A stretch of 64,000 nucleotides of DNA, taken from NCBI RefSeq assembly GCF_021245805.1, contig NZ_JAJJNF010000002.1, positions 1 through 64,000 of the forward strand, given 5' to 3'. The translations under genes were made by a program, and so were the position numbers. Shown here piece by piece: positions 1 through 10,700 of the stretch. Within the stretch, counting starts at the first letter, position 1. Each line of letters starts with the position of its first letter. The notes under the pieces were generated by a model. That model did not search any database, was not told where the DNA came from, and saw nothing but the letters and a program-made list of their open reading frames with translations. This DNA is from Mangrovimonas futianensis. GTDB lineage: Bacteria > Bacteroidota > Bacteroidia > Flavobacteriales > Flavobacteriaceae.

Positions 1-49
1 AGCGATTAATATATATAGTCTTTTCATTATCTTTTTCTGGTTGCGTTAA

Positions 50-3000
50 TTATTGTTCTCTGGTGATATAGAACCAGTCTGTCCTTACCTCGGTGTCCTT
101 GTACTTCACAACGTAGAAATAAGTCCCCGTTGGCAACTCATCCCCGTCATCAGATACGCCCCTGAACTCATCAGTGTAAGCCCCGGTGAAACTGAATACC
201 TTCGTACCGTAACGGTTGAAGATCTCCAGACTGTTAACCCCAAATCCGGTCAGATCGAAACTGTCGTTGCTACCGTCTCCGTTTGGTGTTACCACCTCTG
301 GGAAGATACAAGTGTCCATTTCAACCGTAACTGTTGTAGTTTGAGGACATGGTCCTGTCGTAGTATAAGACACTACATAAGTAGCACCACTACCAGCTCC
401 TGTAATCATACCTGTATCAGGGTTAATAACAGCTGTTGTATTTGCTGGCTCCACGATGGCAAAGTTACCACCTGCAGTAGCAGTCAAAGCCATACCTGTT
501 TCAGAACACATGATAAATTCTTCATCATAAGAGAAAGAGGCATCCTCAAATGGATATTGGTCTACTACAAATGTGGTAGTTGAATAACATCCAGTCATTT
601 CATCCTCTACTCTAACGTAGATAGTTTGAGGAGGCATTGTTTCAAATGGTGAGGTTAACGCATTCATTGCTCCATCTGCATCGGCCATTGACTCATGATA
701 AGTTACTAGGTAACCTGTCTGACCTCCTGTGATTACATCTGTTTGAGTTTCTAAATCGAATGTTGCATATCCATCCATATCAGCACAGCTAAACATATCA
801 TCTGGCTGAACAGGCTCTGGCAATGCATTGATAGAAATCTCAAAAGAAGTAGAGTCATAACATCCCGTCGTAGTATTTACAGCACCCACATAAATAGTTT
901 GTGGGCTGGAGACGTTAACATAGGCTGTTGGATCTAAAATTGGGTTTGTTTGATCCATGGCATCTTGCTCAGTTGTATAATAAGCAAATGTAAATTCACT
1001 TGGATCCTGAGTACCATCCAAAATACTTTCAGCATTTTGAGTCAAATCAAATTCTGTGAAGTCCTCTCCAGAACATTCCTCAAGTGGAACCGCCTCAGTT
1101 ACAAACTCTGGTAATGGTAAGAATTCAACGTTGATATCATCAGCAACCGAACACTGCGCCGATTCCCCAACTTGCACATAATAATTTCCAGGTTCAGTAA
1201 CTGTAAGAACAGAAGTATTTTCACCTGAAATCTCTACGAAGTCTTGATACCATGTGTGGTAAGCTCCTTCAAGTCCAGTATCTAGAACGACAGGTTCACC
1301 TTGACATAGTGCTGTACCATCTGCAATAGTAATATCGACCCCTAAGTCAATCTCACCTAAACTTAAACTTCCACCTTGGATAAATACAGCAGAATCTAAA
1401 ATAGAGTCATTTCTATCAGCTACTACTAATTTAATATGGTAAGTAACTCCAATTTCTACTGTAGAAGTAGCTGCCATCGGAATGGTCATACCATTAAAGT
1501 TAATTGGAGCTGCTAAAGGATCTACTCCACCGGCTCCAAAATAACTATCAAAATACTCTGCATTTACAGATCCACAACCAGCGTTATAAGCTTGATCTCT
1601 AATTGTTAGTACCGAAATTGGATCACCTGTACCAGGCACTACCGCCAAGTTTTCAGTAATTCCAGTCTCTGTATTCGTCAAGAAAAATGCAAAGGCATCT
1701 GAGAACGAACATTGGAATGTTCCGTATTCTTCTGAAGCAAATAAGAAATTGAAAGAAAATTCGTCTACATATGGAACAAAATCAAATTCTAAAACTGCTG
1801 AATCATTATAACTGAATAAACTTGGGTCAATTCCGGTTGCTTGAATGTAATCAAACAGATCTTGATCTTGACCACCACTGTTTTGAAGACTTGGACCAGC
1901 TCCATTAGGACCGGTTAAATTTGGAGAGTCAGCATTTCCACTAACCAATACAATACCATCTTCAAAGGCAAACCCTGGAGTTTCAGTATAGAAATAACCA
2001 ATACCTTCTTGACCAGAATAAGTGATGTTTGATACATCTGCACATGGTGAATCAATAAGCACGTCAGTTACCAATTCTTCATAAGTGTAAGTTGTTGTAT
2101 CTGTTTGAACTGGACCTGGAATAGGTCTGATACATAAATCAAATGTAGATTCATAAACCCCTTGATTTGTTGTAAACACTCTTACATAGTAAGTTTCTCC
2201 AATCACAAGGTCATTTACAATAGCTGATGTAGTTGTAGTACAAGCCAATTCTGTAAAATCACCACATGTACCTGAATAAAGAGCCATGTCTAGGTTGGTT
2301 TCGTCTCCAACTATATTGTTTATAGAAACAATAAGGTTAGGATCTGTAGCCTCGAAGAAGAACCAAACATCATCATCATTAGCTCCAGCACATCCTGCAG
2401 GGGCACCTGAAGGTGTAGAACCAGTCATAACTCCTGGAGTAACAATATCACAAACAAATGTTTCATTCACCCCGGCTTCTATAGCTGCATCACAATTATC
2501 ATTGTCTGGAGGACAAGCCAATTGTAAGAATGGTGTACTGTTAATTAAACAGTTTGAGTCATTCGTATTAATTGCATAAGCGATAACAGTTGTATCAAAC
2601 GGGAAAGGTCCAATTTGATAAGTTCCAGCTTCTGTAGCTTCTACTGTTGCATCATCAAAATCGCTACCTATAGTAATTGATGTAGCATCTCCCATAGAAA
2701 CCAAAGTCACGTCGATTAAGAATTGATCTCCGTTAGCACAGTCATCAACCAATGCGAAAGTAGCTTCTTGAAGTTCACATGTAGGCTCTACAATATTTAC
2801 TGTAAAGTCTAAAGTAACACCAAAGGATCCATTAAAACATGGATTTGGATTTGTCTGACCAAAATCCGCCGTACCAATACGCATTCTGTGTAAACCTGGA
2901 TTTGCATCAACAGGTAATGTGAAAACACATTCTAACGTAGTTGGATTTGCCCATTCAGATTCTCCTTGGAAAAACAACTCGGTGTCATTATCAAACACTA

Positions 3001-5521
3001 AATCATCATTTAAATCAATCCAAATATTTGTATTATATGTAAATCCTGTAGCGAAACTTACAATAACGGTTGTTTCCCAACCTTGGAATAAGTTTTGAAC
3101 TGTTCCATCTGTATGATCTTCATAGGTCACATCACCAAAACTAGGGTAATTAGACGTTTCTATTTGCACATTGGTAACTCCTTGACCATCATTACTTGTT
3201 GGCACAGAGATACAATATCCGGTATAGAAGTCTCTTGGACCACTCCAAGTACTTGTTCCATCATCAGCACCACAATCGGCTTGAACGTAATACTCATAAT
3301 TCGTATCGGGATCTAAATCCATAACAGTGTATGGGTTTGTAACTCCCGTGTAATCTGGAGTACCATCTGGTGTTTCACCAAGATCCACATTTACGATCTC
3401 GATATTCCAAGATGTTGCAGTTCCATACTCAGTCCACTCTAAAATGGCTGTTGTCATATCAACTAATTCCACAGTCAATGAAGTAGGCTGTGGACAAGCA
3501 GGAATTTCTACAATTTCAAAATTATCAAAACTCACACTTGCATCAGCAAAATCTGCCACTTCGCCTTCTGAAGCCCAAACTGCAAATTGAACCACACCTG
3601 TGTAAGCTTCTAAACTGTATATAAAATGGTCACCTCCCACTGGAACAGTAGATGTATTATCCCACTCTTCAATAGGTGTCCAAGTAGTACCACCATCAGT
3701 AGTTATTAAAAGTTGAACTTGATCATCAGAACCTAAAATTCCAGCAGTATCAGTTCCAAATCCTTGCATAATGGCAAAATCCCATTCTAATTGCCAAGGA
3801 CCTCCATCTAAGTTAAATTCAGGAGAAATTACCCAATCGCTTTTTCCTGTTCCATAAAGGTTAATTCTATAAGCACCTGCCCAACCAACGTTAGCAAATC
3901 CACCTTCAGCCCAAGTCCAAGTATCTATAAAATCTGTTGGTCCAGAAGTTGGATCACCATTGTCAGCTTCAGCCCAACAATCTGGGATGAAAGAATTAAA
4001 CTCTTGTAAGTAAGGAGGAATAAATACAGCACATTCTGTTGTAAAGAAGAAAGGTCCTGCCCAGTTGCTTAACCCATCTTCATCTCCACAGTTTGCTTGA
4101 ACATAATAAGCATATTCTGTTATGGCAGATAAACCACTTACCTCAAAAGCCGTATTGGTGTCTGCAACGTCGGTTGCCACACCAGTTGGAGTTGTTCCTG
4201 ATTCAACAACTTCTACGTTCCAAGAAGAAACACCAGTGTTATTATCTGTCCAGCTTAATTCTGCTGTATAAGCCGTAATATTATCTGCATTAAGATCTGT
4301 AGGAATTGCACAACTCGGTGGTGTACAGTTTACAGTTCCAGAATATATAGTTGTTCCTTGTAAAGAACCTGAACCACTTGGCATTGTAAATAAGTCTTCA
4401 CCAAAGGCTTGGATAACTACTCCAACTTCTCCAGCCCAGGATCCACCAGTATTCCAAAATAGTTCAAAAGGTTGACCGTCACATAAGGTTACTTGAGCCT
4501 CTCCTGAAGAACCTGAAGATAAAGTAATTGTTTCTACATCTACACCATTTTGTGAAATGGTCATAGTGTTTCCATTCCAACCATCTCCAAATGAATCGGT
4601 CATTACAAATGTATACTCACACTGCTCAGTCACATCACATAACTGCGTATCAAATGAGAAAGGTCCTATCCATCCACTTTGCTCAGCTCCACAATCGGCT
4701 TGAACGTAATATTCATAGCTTGTACCAGAAGTAAGACCTGTAGCAGTAAATGGATTAGCATCTGCTGTGTAATTTCCTGTTCCTGTTGGAGTTGTTCCAG
4801 CCTCAACCAATTCAATATTCCAAGAAGTAGCATCTCCATTTTCAGTCCAAGCTAATTCTGCACTATCCAACCCAGTAGAGTTAACTGCTAAATCAGAAGG
4901 ATTAGGACAAGCCTGTGTAATACCATCTAGTATAATGTTTGGAACTAAAGTTGATGTGGAGGTAGACCAATCTGAAGGTGGACTGGCAGGGTCTGGATTA
5001 GTACCATCATTATAATAAACGATGGATCTTGATGTCCCCATATCCGTATTGTAAAAATCGTCTCCCGAAGAATCATATGATGGCATATTCTCATCAACCG
5101 CAATAATCAAATTATCGGTACCTGAATAGGTGAACGGCGTATCAAATACAATCTGAACCCAACCATTTACCCCAGCTTCTACTGTAATACCACCAGAATA
5201 TACCTGAGTGAAATTTGCAAATGGCTCCCAATCTGCAGTAGATGGAAAAGATGAAGTTGTAGATTCAGCCATATAAATTACCAATTCTTGATTGTCAGCT
5301 AAATCTGATGTTCCGCTGTAATACCATTGCAAACCGGTAATTTCTCCGGATGCATTGATTTCGTCAGCCAAATAAATGGACTGAGAGTACGTGTAACCAT
5401 AGAAGGGCTCGAAAGGGGTATTCGCTGTCTCGATTGTACCCGACCCTATCATCACTTGCGACTTTACGTGCCAAATTGACAACATGAAAGCCAGCAGTAG
5501 AAGGAATGTAGTTTTCTTCAT
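50..5521 (-). CDS. Large secreted multidomain protein with type B T9SS sorting domain
   Basis: An 1823-residue protein, probably secreted across the outer membrane by the type IX secretion system and held at the cell surface. A signal peptide covers about residues 1-22. Next come repeated fibronectin type III modules (about 205-285, 405-485 and 677-760, each with a TSWNIE or SSWNVE strand and a YYVQADCG or YYVQANCG strand). Others are a choice-of-anchor J-like carbohydrate-binding-type region (about 500-675), a GEVED-like module (about 770-910), a choice-of-anchor L-like region (about 1145-1390, with FLFASEEYG) and PKD-like repeats. The C-terminus (about 1735-1823) has the VTPNGDGSNDSF and YFYVVKYKD signatures of the gliding-motility-associated CHU_C domain. 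Type B cargo is usually exported with a PorP/SprF-like partner, and none is visible nearby. The role could be adhesion or polymer binding; no catalytic domain was recognised. The module calls are sure in kind, but their borders are approximate. Confidence 0.9.
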   Translation of the reverse strand: MKKTTFLLLLAFMLSIWHVKSQVMIGSGTIETANTPFEPFYGYTYSQSIYLADEINASGEITGLQWYYSGTSDLADNQELVIYMAESTTSSFPSTADWEPFANFTQVYSGGITVEAGVNGWVQIVFDTPFTYSGTDNLIIAVDENMPSYDSSGDDFYNTDMGTSRSIVYYNDGTNPDPASPPSDWSTSTSTLVPNIILDGITQACPNPSDLAVNSTGLDSAELAWTENGDATSWNIELVEAGTTPTGTGNYTADANPFTATGLTSGTSYEYYVQADCGAEQSGWIGPFSFDTQLCDVTEQCEYTFVMTDSFGDGWNGNTMTISQNGVDVETITLSSGSSGEAQVTLCDGQPFELFWNTGGSWAGEVGVVIQAFGEDLFTMPSGSGSLQGTTIYSGTVNCTPPSCAIPTDLNADNITAYTAELSWTDNNTGVSSWNVEVVESGTTPTGVATDVADTNTAFEVSGLSAITEYAYYVQANCGDEDGLSNWAGPFFFTTECAVFIPPYLQEFNSFIPDCWAEADNGDPTSGPTDFIDTWTWAEGGFANVGWAGAYRINLYGTGKSDWVISPEFNLDGGPWQLEWDFAIMQGFGTDTAGILGSDDQVQLLITTDGGTTWTPIEEWDNTSTVPVGGDHFIYSLEAYTGVVQFAVWASEGEVADFADASVSFDNFEIVEIPACPQPTSLTVELVDMTTAILEWTEYGTATSWNIEIVNVDLGETPDGTPDYTGVTNPYTVMDLDPDTNYEYYVQADCGADDGTSTWSGPRDFYTGYCISVPTSNDGQGVTNVQIETSNYPSFGDVTYEDHTDGTVQNLFQGWETTVIVSFATGFTYNTNIWIDLNDDLVFDNDTELFFQGESEWANPTTLECVFTLPVDANPGLHRMRIGTADFGQTNPNPCFNGSFGVTLDFTVNIVEPTCELQEATFALVDDCANGDQFLIDVTLVSMGDATSITIGSDFDDATVEATEAGTYQIGPFPFDTTVIAYAINTNDSNCLINSTPFLQLACPPDNDNCDAAIEAGVNETFVCDIVTPGVMTGSTPSGAPAGCAGANDDDVWFFFEATDPNLIVSINNIVGDETNLDMALYSGTCGDFTELACTTTTSAIVNDLVIGETYYVRVFTTNQGVYESTFDLCIRPIPGPVQTDTTTYTYEELVTDVLIDSPCADVSNITYSGQEGIGYFYTETPGFAFEDGIVLVSGNADSPNLTGPNGAGPSLQNSGGQDQDLFDYIQATGIDPSLFSYNDSAVLEFDFVPYVDEFSFNFLFASEEYGTFQCSFSDAFAFFLTNTETGITENLAVVPGTGDPISVLTIRDQAYNAGCGSVNAEYFDSYFGAGGVDPLAAPINFNGMTIPMAATSTVEIGVTYHIKLVVADRNDSILDSAVFIQGGSLSLGEIDLGVDITIADGTALCQGEPVVLDTGLEGAYHTWYQDFVEISGENTSVLTVTEPGNYYVQVGESAQCSVADDINVEFLPLPEFVTEAVPLEECSGEDFTEFDLTQNAESILDGTQDPSEFTFAYYTTEQDAMDQTNPILDPTAYVNVSSPQTIYVGAVNTTTGCYDSTSFEISINALPEPVQPDDMFSCADMDGYATFDLETQTDVITGGQTGYLVTYHESMADADGAMNALTSPFETMPPQTIYVRVEDEMTGCYSTTTFVVDQYPFEDASFSYDEEFIMCSETGMALTATAGGNFAIVEPANTTAVINPDTGMITGAGSGATYVVSYTTTGPCPQTTTVTVEMDTCIFPEVVTPNGDGSNDSFDLTGFGVNSLEIFNRYGTKVFSFTGAYTDEFRGVSDDGDELPTGTYFYVVKYKDTEVRTDWFYITREQ

Positions 5522-5850
5522 AAATTAAATAAGTTAGTTGTTTTTTTCTTTCTCGTCTTACGACATCCAAGTAATTCCTTAATTCTAATTAGAATTTATA
5601 AGAATTTTGAGAGCCAAAAATTATAAAAAAAGAAACTCATAAATTGGGCTCTTCCTATTAAATAGACAAAAAGCTTTTTTATTCGATAAAGTGCGAGCAG
5701 AGCTAAGACCCCAAAAAATGGCAAAAAAATTCACTTTGAAGAAAAACAACTACCTAAAACTATGAAACCGATAATATTGCTTCAAATCTTCCAGTAAGCA
5801 TTTATTTTCTTTCAAGAAAAAGGATATGTTAGTTGTAGGAATCTCTTTTG
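5522..5850. other. 329-bp intergenic region upstream of the T9SS cargo gene
   Basis: No gene is seen here. The stretch is AT-rich, holds the 5' region of the large minus-strand surface-protein gene and the 3' flank of the OmpA-family gene, and contains a 16-bp perfect palindrome at 5581-5596. No exact TAnnTTTG element was found on the minus strand ahead of the large gene. A weak inverted repeat (TTTCTTTC / GAAAAA) near 5808-5823 may help end transcription from the OmpA-family gene, but it is not a convincing terminator. Confidence 0.6.
5581..5596. promoter_or_regulatory. 16-bp perfect palindrome upstream of the surface protein gene
   Basis: The sequence AATTCTAATTAGAATT is its own reverse complement. 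It lies 60 bp upstream of the start codon of the 1823-residue T9SS cargo gene. A dimeric regulator could bind here, but in AT-rich intergenic DNA a chance palindrome is quite possible. No regulator is assigned. Confidence 0.3.
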
Positions 5851-6807
5851 CTATATTTCCTTCAAAATCTTTGAAATCTCATCGAGCTTTGGTGTTAAAA
5901 TCACCTCGATTCTTCTATTTCTTGCTTTTCCTTCTGCAGAATCGTTAGATGCAATGGGCAAAAACTCCCCTCTTCCGGCGGCCGTTAAATTATCAGGTTT
6001 TATTCGAGGGTTCTCCATTAACAATTGAACAATAGCCGTAGCTCTTTTAGCAGAAAGATCCCAATTTCCTTGCAGGTTTCCTCCTCCTGAATAAGGCACA
6101 TTATCTGTGTGTCCTTCAATTAATACTGCAATCTCAGGATTATCGGCCAATACTGTTCCCAATTGTTTCACTGCTTGACGCCCTGAAGCACCAACCGCCC
6201 AACTTCCAGATTCAAACAACAGTTTGTTTTCCATAGACACATAAACCTTACCGTCTCTTTGCTCTATGGTTAAACCCTTACCTTCAAAATCTGTCAAGGC
6301 TCTCGAGATGGCATCCTTTAATTGTGTCATTGCGGCATCTTTAGCCGCTATGACTCCTTCTAATTCTGCAACCCTATTAGATCGCTCTTCTAATTCTCTT
6401 CTTAATGTTTCAAGTCTGGCGCTTTCTGCTGCCAAAGCCTGTTCTTTAGCTTCCAATTTCGCCAATAATTCTCTGTTTTTTTGTGCATTTTCTGCCAATG
6501 CCGAAGAACTATTTTCCTCCAAAGCATCATAAGAATTCTTTAGATTGTTATAATTGGACTTTAAGGCAGCCAATTCTCCCGACAATTTGCTCTGGTCTGA
6601 TTGAGACTTTTCATAATCCGCCAATACCGAATTCAGTTCATTTTGTGCTTGGTTTTTCTCAGCCAATAAATCATCATAACTTTTCTTTAAGTTTTGATGG
6701 TCTTCTTGAAGCGCGTTGTACTTACTCTCTAAGTCCTTATATACTTTAGGAGAAACACAGGAAACAAAAACAATGGCGGTAAGAATTAAAAGGAATCGAC
6801 TTTTCAT
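5851..6807 (-). CDS. OmpA family lipoprotein with coiled-coil stalk
   Basis: Predicted outer-membrane lipoprotein that binds peptidoglycan. The start is placed at 6807 (MKSRFLLILTAIVFVSC), which gives a normal lipobox with the acceptor Cys near residue 17. A longer in-frame start at 6840 would overlap the upstream nuclease gene and bury the signal peptide. Residues of about 20-160 are rich in A, E, K, L and Q heptads and should form a coiled coil. The C-terminal 120 residues carry the OmpA/MotB fold, with GHTDNVPY, WDLSAKRA and the final NRRIEV motif that contacts meso-diaminopimelate. The stop lies about 330 bp from the next gene, and the start is 16 bp after the exodeoxyribonuclease gene, so the two are probably co-transcribed. 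It is likely an envelope-stabilising protein. Related proteins are often annotated as flagellar motor MotB, which is not meant functionally here. Confidence 0.88.
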   Translation of the reverse strand: MKSRFLLILTAIVFVSCVSPKVYKDLESKYNALQEDHQNLKKSYDDLLAEKNQAQNELNSVLADYEKSQSDQSKLSGELAALKSNYNNLKNSYDALEENSSSALAENAQKNRELLAKLEAKEQALAAESARLETLRRELEERSNRVAELEGVIAAKDAAMTQLKDAISRALTDFEGKGLTIEQRDGKVYVSMENKLLFESGSWAVGASGRQAVKQLGTVLADNPEIAVLIEGHTDNVPYSGGGNLQGNWDLSAKRATAIVQLLMENPRIKPDNLTAAGRGEFLPIASNDSAEGKARNRRIEVILTPKLDEISKILKEI

Positions 6808-6823
6808 GAACTCTAATAAGAAT

Positions 6824-7588
6824 TTAGGATTTAACTTCAACTAAAATAGGACAATGATCACTATGCATTGCCTCTGGCAAAATGACCGCACGTTGCATTT
6901 GGTCTTTCAAAGGCTCTGACACCATACAATAATCAATACGCCATCCTTTATTATTGGCTCTAGCGTTTGCTCTATAACTCCACCAACTATAATGGTGTGG
7001 TTCTTTATTAAAAAATCTGAATGAATCAATGAACCCGCTATCAATAAACCCACCTATCCATTCTCGCTCGACGGGCAAAAAACCAGATACCTTAGCATTT
7101 CTCACAGGGTCGTGTATATCTATAGCTTCATGACAAATATTGTAATCGCCACAGATAATAAGGTTAGGTATCTTCTTCTTTAATTGATCAACATATTCTT
7201 GAAACATGGCCATATACTCTAACTTATGATCTAATCTTTGAATATTGGTTCCTGATGGCAAATACAAACTCATTACCGAAAACCTATCAAAATCAACGCG
7301 GAGATTTCTGCCTTCATCATCCATGGATTCTATTCCAGTACCATACTCTACATGATTTGGTTTCACCTTGCTAAAAATTGCGACACCACTATATCCCTTC
7401 TTTTTGGCCGAAAACCAATAATGGTATTTGTAACCTGCTTCTTCAATAGCTCCAACATCTACCTGCTCCTTCATAGCCTTGATTTCTTGGATGCATATGA
7501 CATCGGGATTGGCTAATTTCAACCAATCTAGAAATCCTTTGTTTATTGCTGCTCTTATACCATTTACATTATAAGAAATGATTTTCAT
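6824..7588 (-). CDS. xth: Exodeoxyribonuclease III
   Basis: A 254-residue enzyme of the exonuclease III/APE1 type, which cuts DNA at abasic sites and degrades 3' ends during base-excision repair in the cytoplasm. The usual motifs are present in order: SYNVNGIRA near the N-terminus, QEIKA with the metal-binding Glu (about residue 36), LPSGT, GDYNICHEAIDIHDP with the catalytic Asp and Asn, RIDYCMVS, and SDHCPI with the catalytic Asp-His near the C-terminus. Length is normal for bacterial ExoIII. It is the first gene of a short minus-strand unit followed 16 bp later by the OmpA-family lipoprotein. It diverges from the large barrel gene at 7710 across about 120 bp, in which no exact TAnnTTTG element was found for either direction. 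Confidence 0.95.
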   Translation of the reverse strand: MKIISYNVNGIRAAINKGFLDWLKLANPDVICIQEIKAMKEQVDVGAIEEAGYKYHYWFSAKKKGYSGVAIFSKVKPNHVEYGTGIESMDDEGRNLRVDFDRFSVMSLYLPSGTNIQRLDHKLEYMAMFQEYVDQLKKKIPNLIICGDYNICHEAIDIHDPVRNAKVSGFLPVEREWIGGFIDSGFIDSFRFFNKEPHHYSWWSYRANARANNKGWRIDYCMVSEPLKDQMQRAVILPEAMHSDHCPILVEVKS

Positions 7589-7709
7589 GAAGTCCTTTTT
7601 GAATTTTAGCTAAAATAAATAATGCGTTACATTTACCACAGAGAAGCCAATACCTTTTTTTCAAAAGCTATTAACAAAATAATTTGAAAAATATTCTGTT
7701 TACTATTTG

Positions 7710-10700
7710 ATGAAACTAACGCTAACATGCCTACTCATTTTGCTTGGAATGGCTTCCTTTGGCCAAAATCTGGATTCTAACTTCAGGTCAAAAAAGGTAG
7801 CTACAAGAGATAGTATTCTTATTGATAGCGTTAGTATCAACCCCAGCTTTTTCTCCATTAAAACCAAAGACAGCTCCTATATTGATGAATCCTATTACCT
7901 AGTAGATTTCTCAAAGTCTTTATTGACCTTCAAAAAAAAAATAGATACTGACACCATAATAATAAGCTACTTAAAATACCCTGAATTTTTAACCAAAACT
8001 TACAAGCAATTGGATGAAAACATCATTGTTGAAAGCAATGAAAACCTCAACCGTTTGTATAAACTGCAACAACCTAGTAAAAAGGAAGTCTTCACTCCTT
8101 TTGATGGTTTAAGCACCTCGGGTAGTATTTCAAGAGGAGTCGTCATTGGGAACAATCAAAACTCGGTTTTAAACAGTGAATTGGATTTACAGATAACAGG
8201 TAAACTAAGCGACAAGGTGTCCTTAAGAGCCTCAATTCAAGATGCTAATATTCCCCTTCAGGAAAGTGGATATTCCCAGCGTTTGGATGAATTTGATCAA
8301 GTCTTTATAGAATTATTCAGTGATAACTGGAAAATACGAGCAGGAGACATTGATTTAACCAACACCCAATCCTATTTTGCTAATTTCACCAAAAGAGTAC
8401 AAGGTCTCGCCCTAGGAGCAACTTTAAATCACCCTGAATCTCAAACACAGCTATTTGCCTCCGGAGCTTTGGTAAGAGGTCAGTTCACAACCAGCCAGTT
8501 TAATACCCAAGAAGGAAACCAAGGTCCATACAAACTTAAAGGCCCCAACCAAGAATTATATGTGTTAATCGTATCTGGCAGTGAAATTGTATATGTTAAC
8601 GGTGTTCCCTTACAAAGGGGCGAAAACAAAGATTACATTATCGATTACAATGCTGGAGAAATCATTTTCAATTCCACTTTTCCAGTAACCTCCGAAATGC
8701 GTGTCACGGTAGACTATCAATACAGCGAAAGAAACTATTCCAGACTGGTTGTTTATGGCGGAGGCCAATATGAAAGCGAAAAATTGCAGATAGGCGCTTC
8801 CATTTACAGTGAAAACGATTCCAAAAACAACCCACTACAGCAAAACTTATCTCCAGATCAAGTGGAAACACTCTCACAAGCAGGAGATGACACCACCTTG
8901 ATGGTAGCCCCTTCTGCAGTTCCCGAGAGCTATAATGAAAATAGAATTCTTTACCGAAAAGACATTCTTAATGGCATTGAAATATTTGTGTTTTCAAACA
9001 ATCCCGATGATGAACTTTACAGTGTCAAATTTACCCAGGTAGGAGATAATCAAGGAGATTACATCATTAGCAGTACCAATGCCATCAACACTATCTATGA
9101 ATATGTTGAACCAATTGGCGGTATACCACAAGGAAATTATGCTCCCATCATTCAACTTATTGCCCCCACTAAACTCCAAATAGGTGTTGTAAACGGCCAT
9201 TACAAACCCATTCCCAAAACAGATATAATGTTTGAACTGGCTGGAAGTAAAAGTGATGAGAATTTATTTTCTAGTTTGGACAATGATGACAATGACGGAT
9301 TTGCCGGAAAGATAGCATGGAATCAAAATGTGATAAAAAAGGACAGTTTGTGGAATTTGGATCTTTTTATTGATACCGATTACATTCATCAAAATTTTCA
9401 ATCCATACAAAGAATTTACAATGCCGAATTTAATCGCGATTGGAATTTAGGCACCTCATCAACCCCGCTACTTGCCACTGAACTAGGCAATCAAACATTA
9501 GCTAAGTCTGGGTTTAATTTATTTCATCATCAGAAAGGGCAAGCAACTTATAGATTTGAATACTTAAATTATTCTGAAAACTTTAATGGAAGTAGACATC
9601 TCTACAATGTCAATTTTAATTTAAACAAATGGCAAATAAGGTCCTTGTCCAGTTTTTTAAATGCGAATTCAAATACCAACGAATCGACTTTCTTGAGGAG
9701 CTACAATGTTTTAACCTATAGTCTGAAGAAAGGATGGGCCGGGACTAAATTAGCCATGGAAGACAATGAGCAAAAGGAAAAATTAACGGGAAACTATACG
9801 GCACTAAGTCAAAGATATCAATCAGCCGAAGTATTTACCGGGGTTGGCGATAGCACCAATGTCTTTGCTGAAATAGGCTATAAGTTTCGGGTAAATGATA
9901 GCTTAAGGGCTGGAGATCTTCAAAGGGTCAACACTTCCAACACTTACTATATTGACTCAAGATTAATCAACAACCAAAACACCAATCTTGCTGCATATAT
10001 CAATTACAGGACCTTGAAGCAAGAAGACCCAAATTACGAGGATGAAAATTCATTAAACTCCAGAATCCAATACAGTCAAAAGTTTTTCAATCAAATTCTC
10101 CTTTTAAATACAGTTTACGAAACCAACTCAGGAACCTTACCTCAACAGGATTTCACTTATGTGGAAGTTGAACCAGGCCAAGGAAATTACACTTGGATAG
10201 ATTACAACAACAATGGCATTCAGGAACTGGAAGAGTTTGAAATTGCTCAATTTCAAGATCAGGGAAAGTATATTAGAGTGTTACTTCCCAATCAAATCTA
10301 TCTGAAGACCCATCAAAACAGACTAAGCGCCAACCTAACTATGAACTTTCAACAATGGTCTGTTTCGGATAATCACTTACAAAAATTCTTGGCTCACTTT
10401 TACAACCAAACTTCCTACTTAGTTGATAGAAAACACTTGAGAGAAGGAAGAAGCTTCAACTTAAATCCATTTAAAGACGATTTGGAAAACGAATTGGGGC
10501 TGCAGTCCAATTTCAGGAACATTTTCTTCTTTAATCGCGGCAAACAACATTTTACAAGTAGCTATACCTATTTACAAAACCGAACCAAAAACACACTCAC
10601 CATAGGACAAATTGAAAACTCACTTATTAGCCACAAACTTCAATTTAATCACAAATTTGCAGAAAGTTGGCTACTTAATGTAGAATCCTATTTTAATAAC

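Noticed and set aside
53..583. Plus-strand 176-codon open frame inside the T9SS cargo gene
   Set aside because: It is antisense to a clear, domain-rich gene, has no signal or family resemblance, and codon use is unlike the neighbours.
5800..5825. Terminator after the OmpA-family gene
   Set aside because: The inverted repeat is short and AT-only, without a clear T run on the minus strand.
6807..6840. Upstream start for the OmpA-family lipoprotein (MKLNPKFLLEF)
   Set aside because: It would overlap the exodeoxyribonuclease gene and place the lipobox in the middle of the protein; ATG 6807 gives a normal signal.
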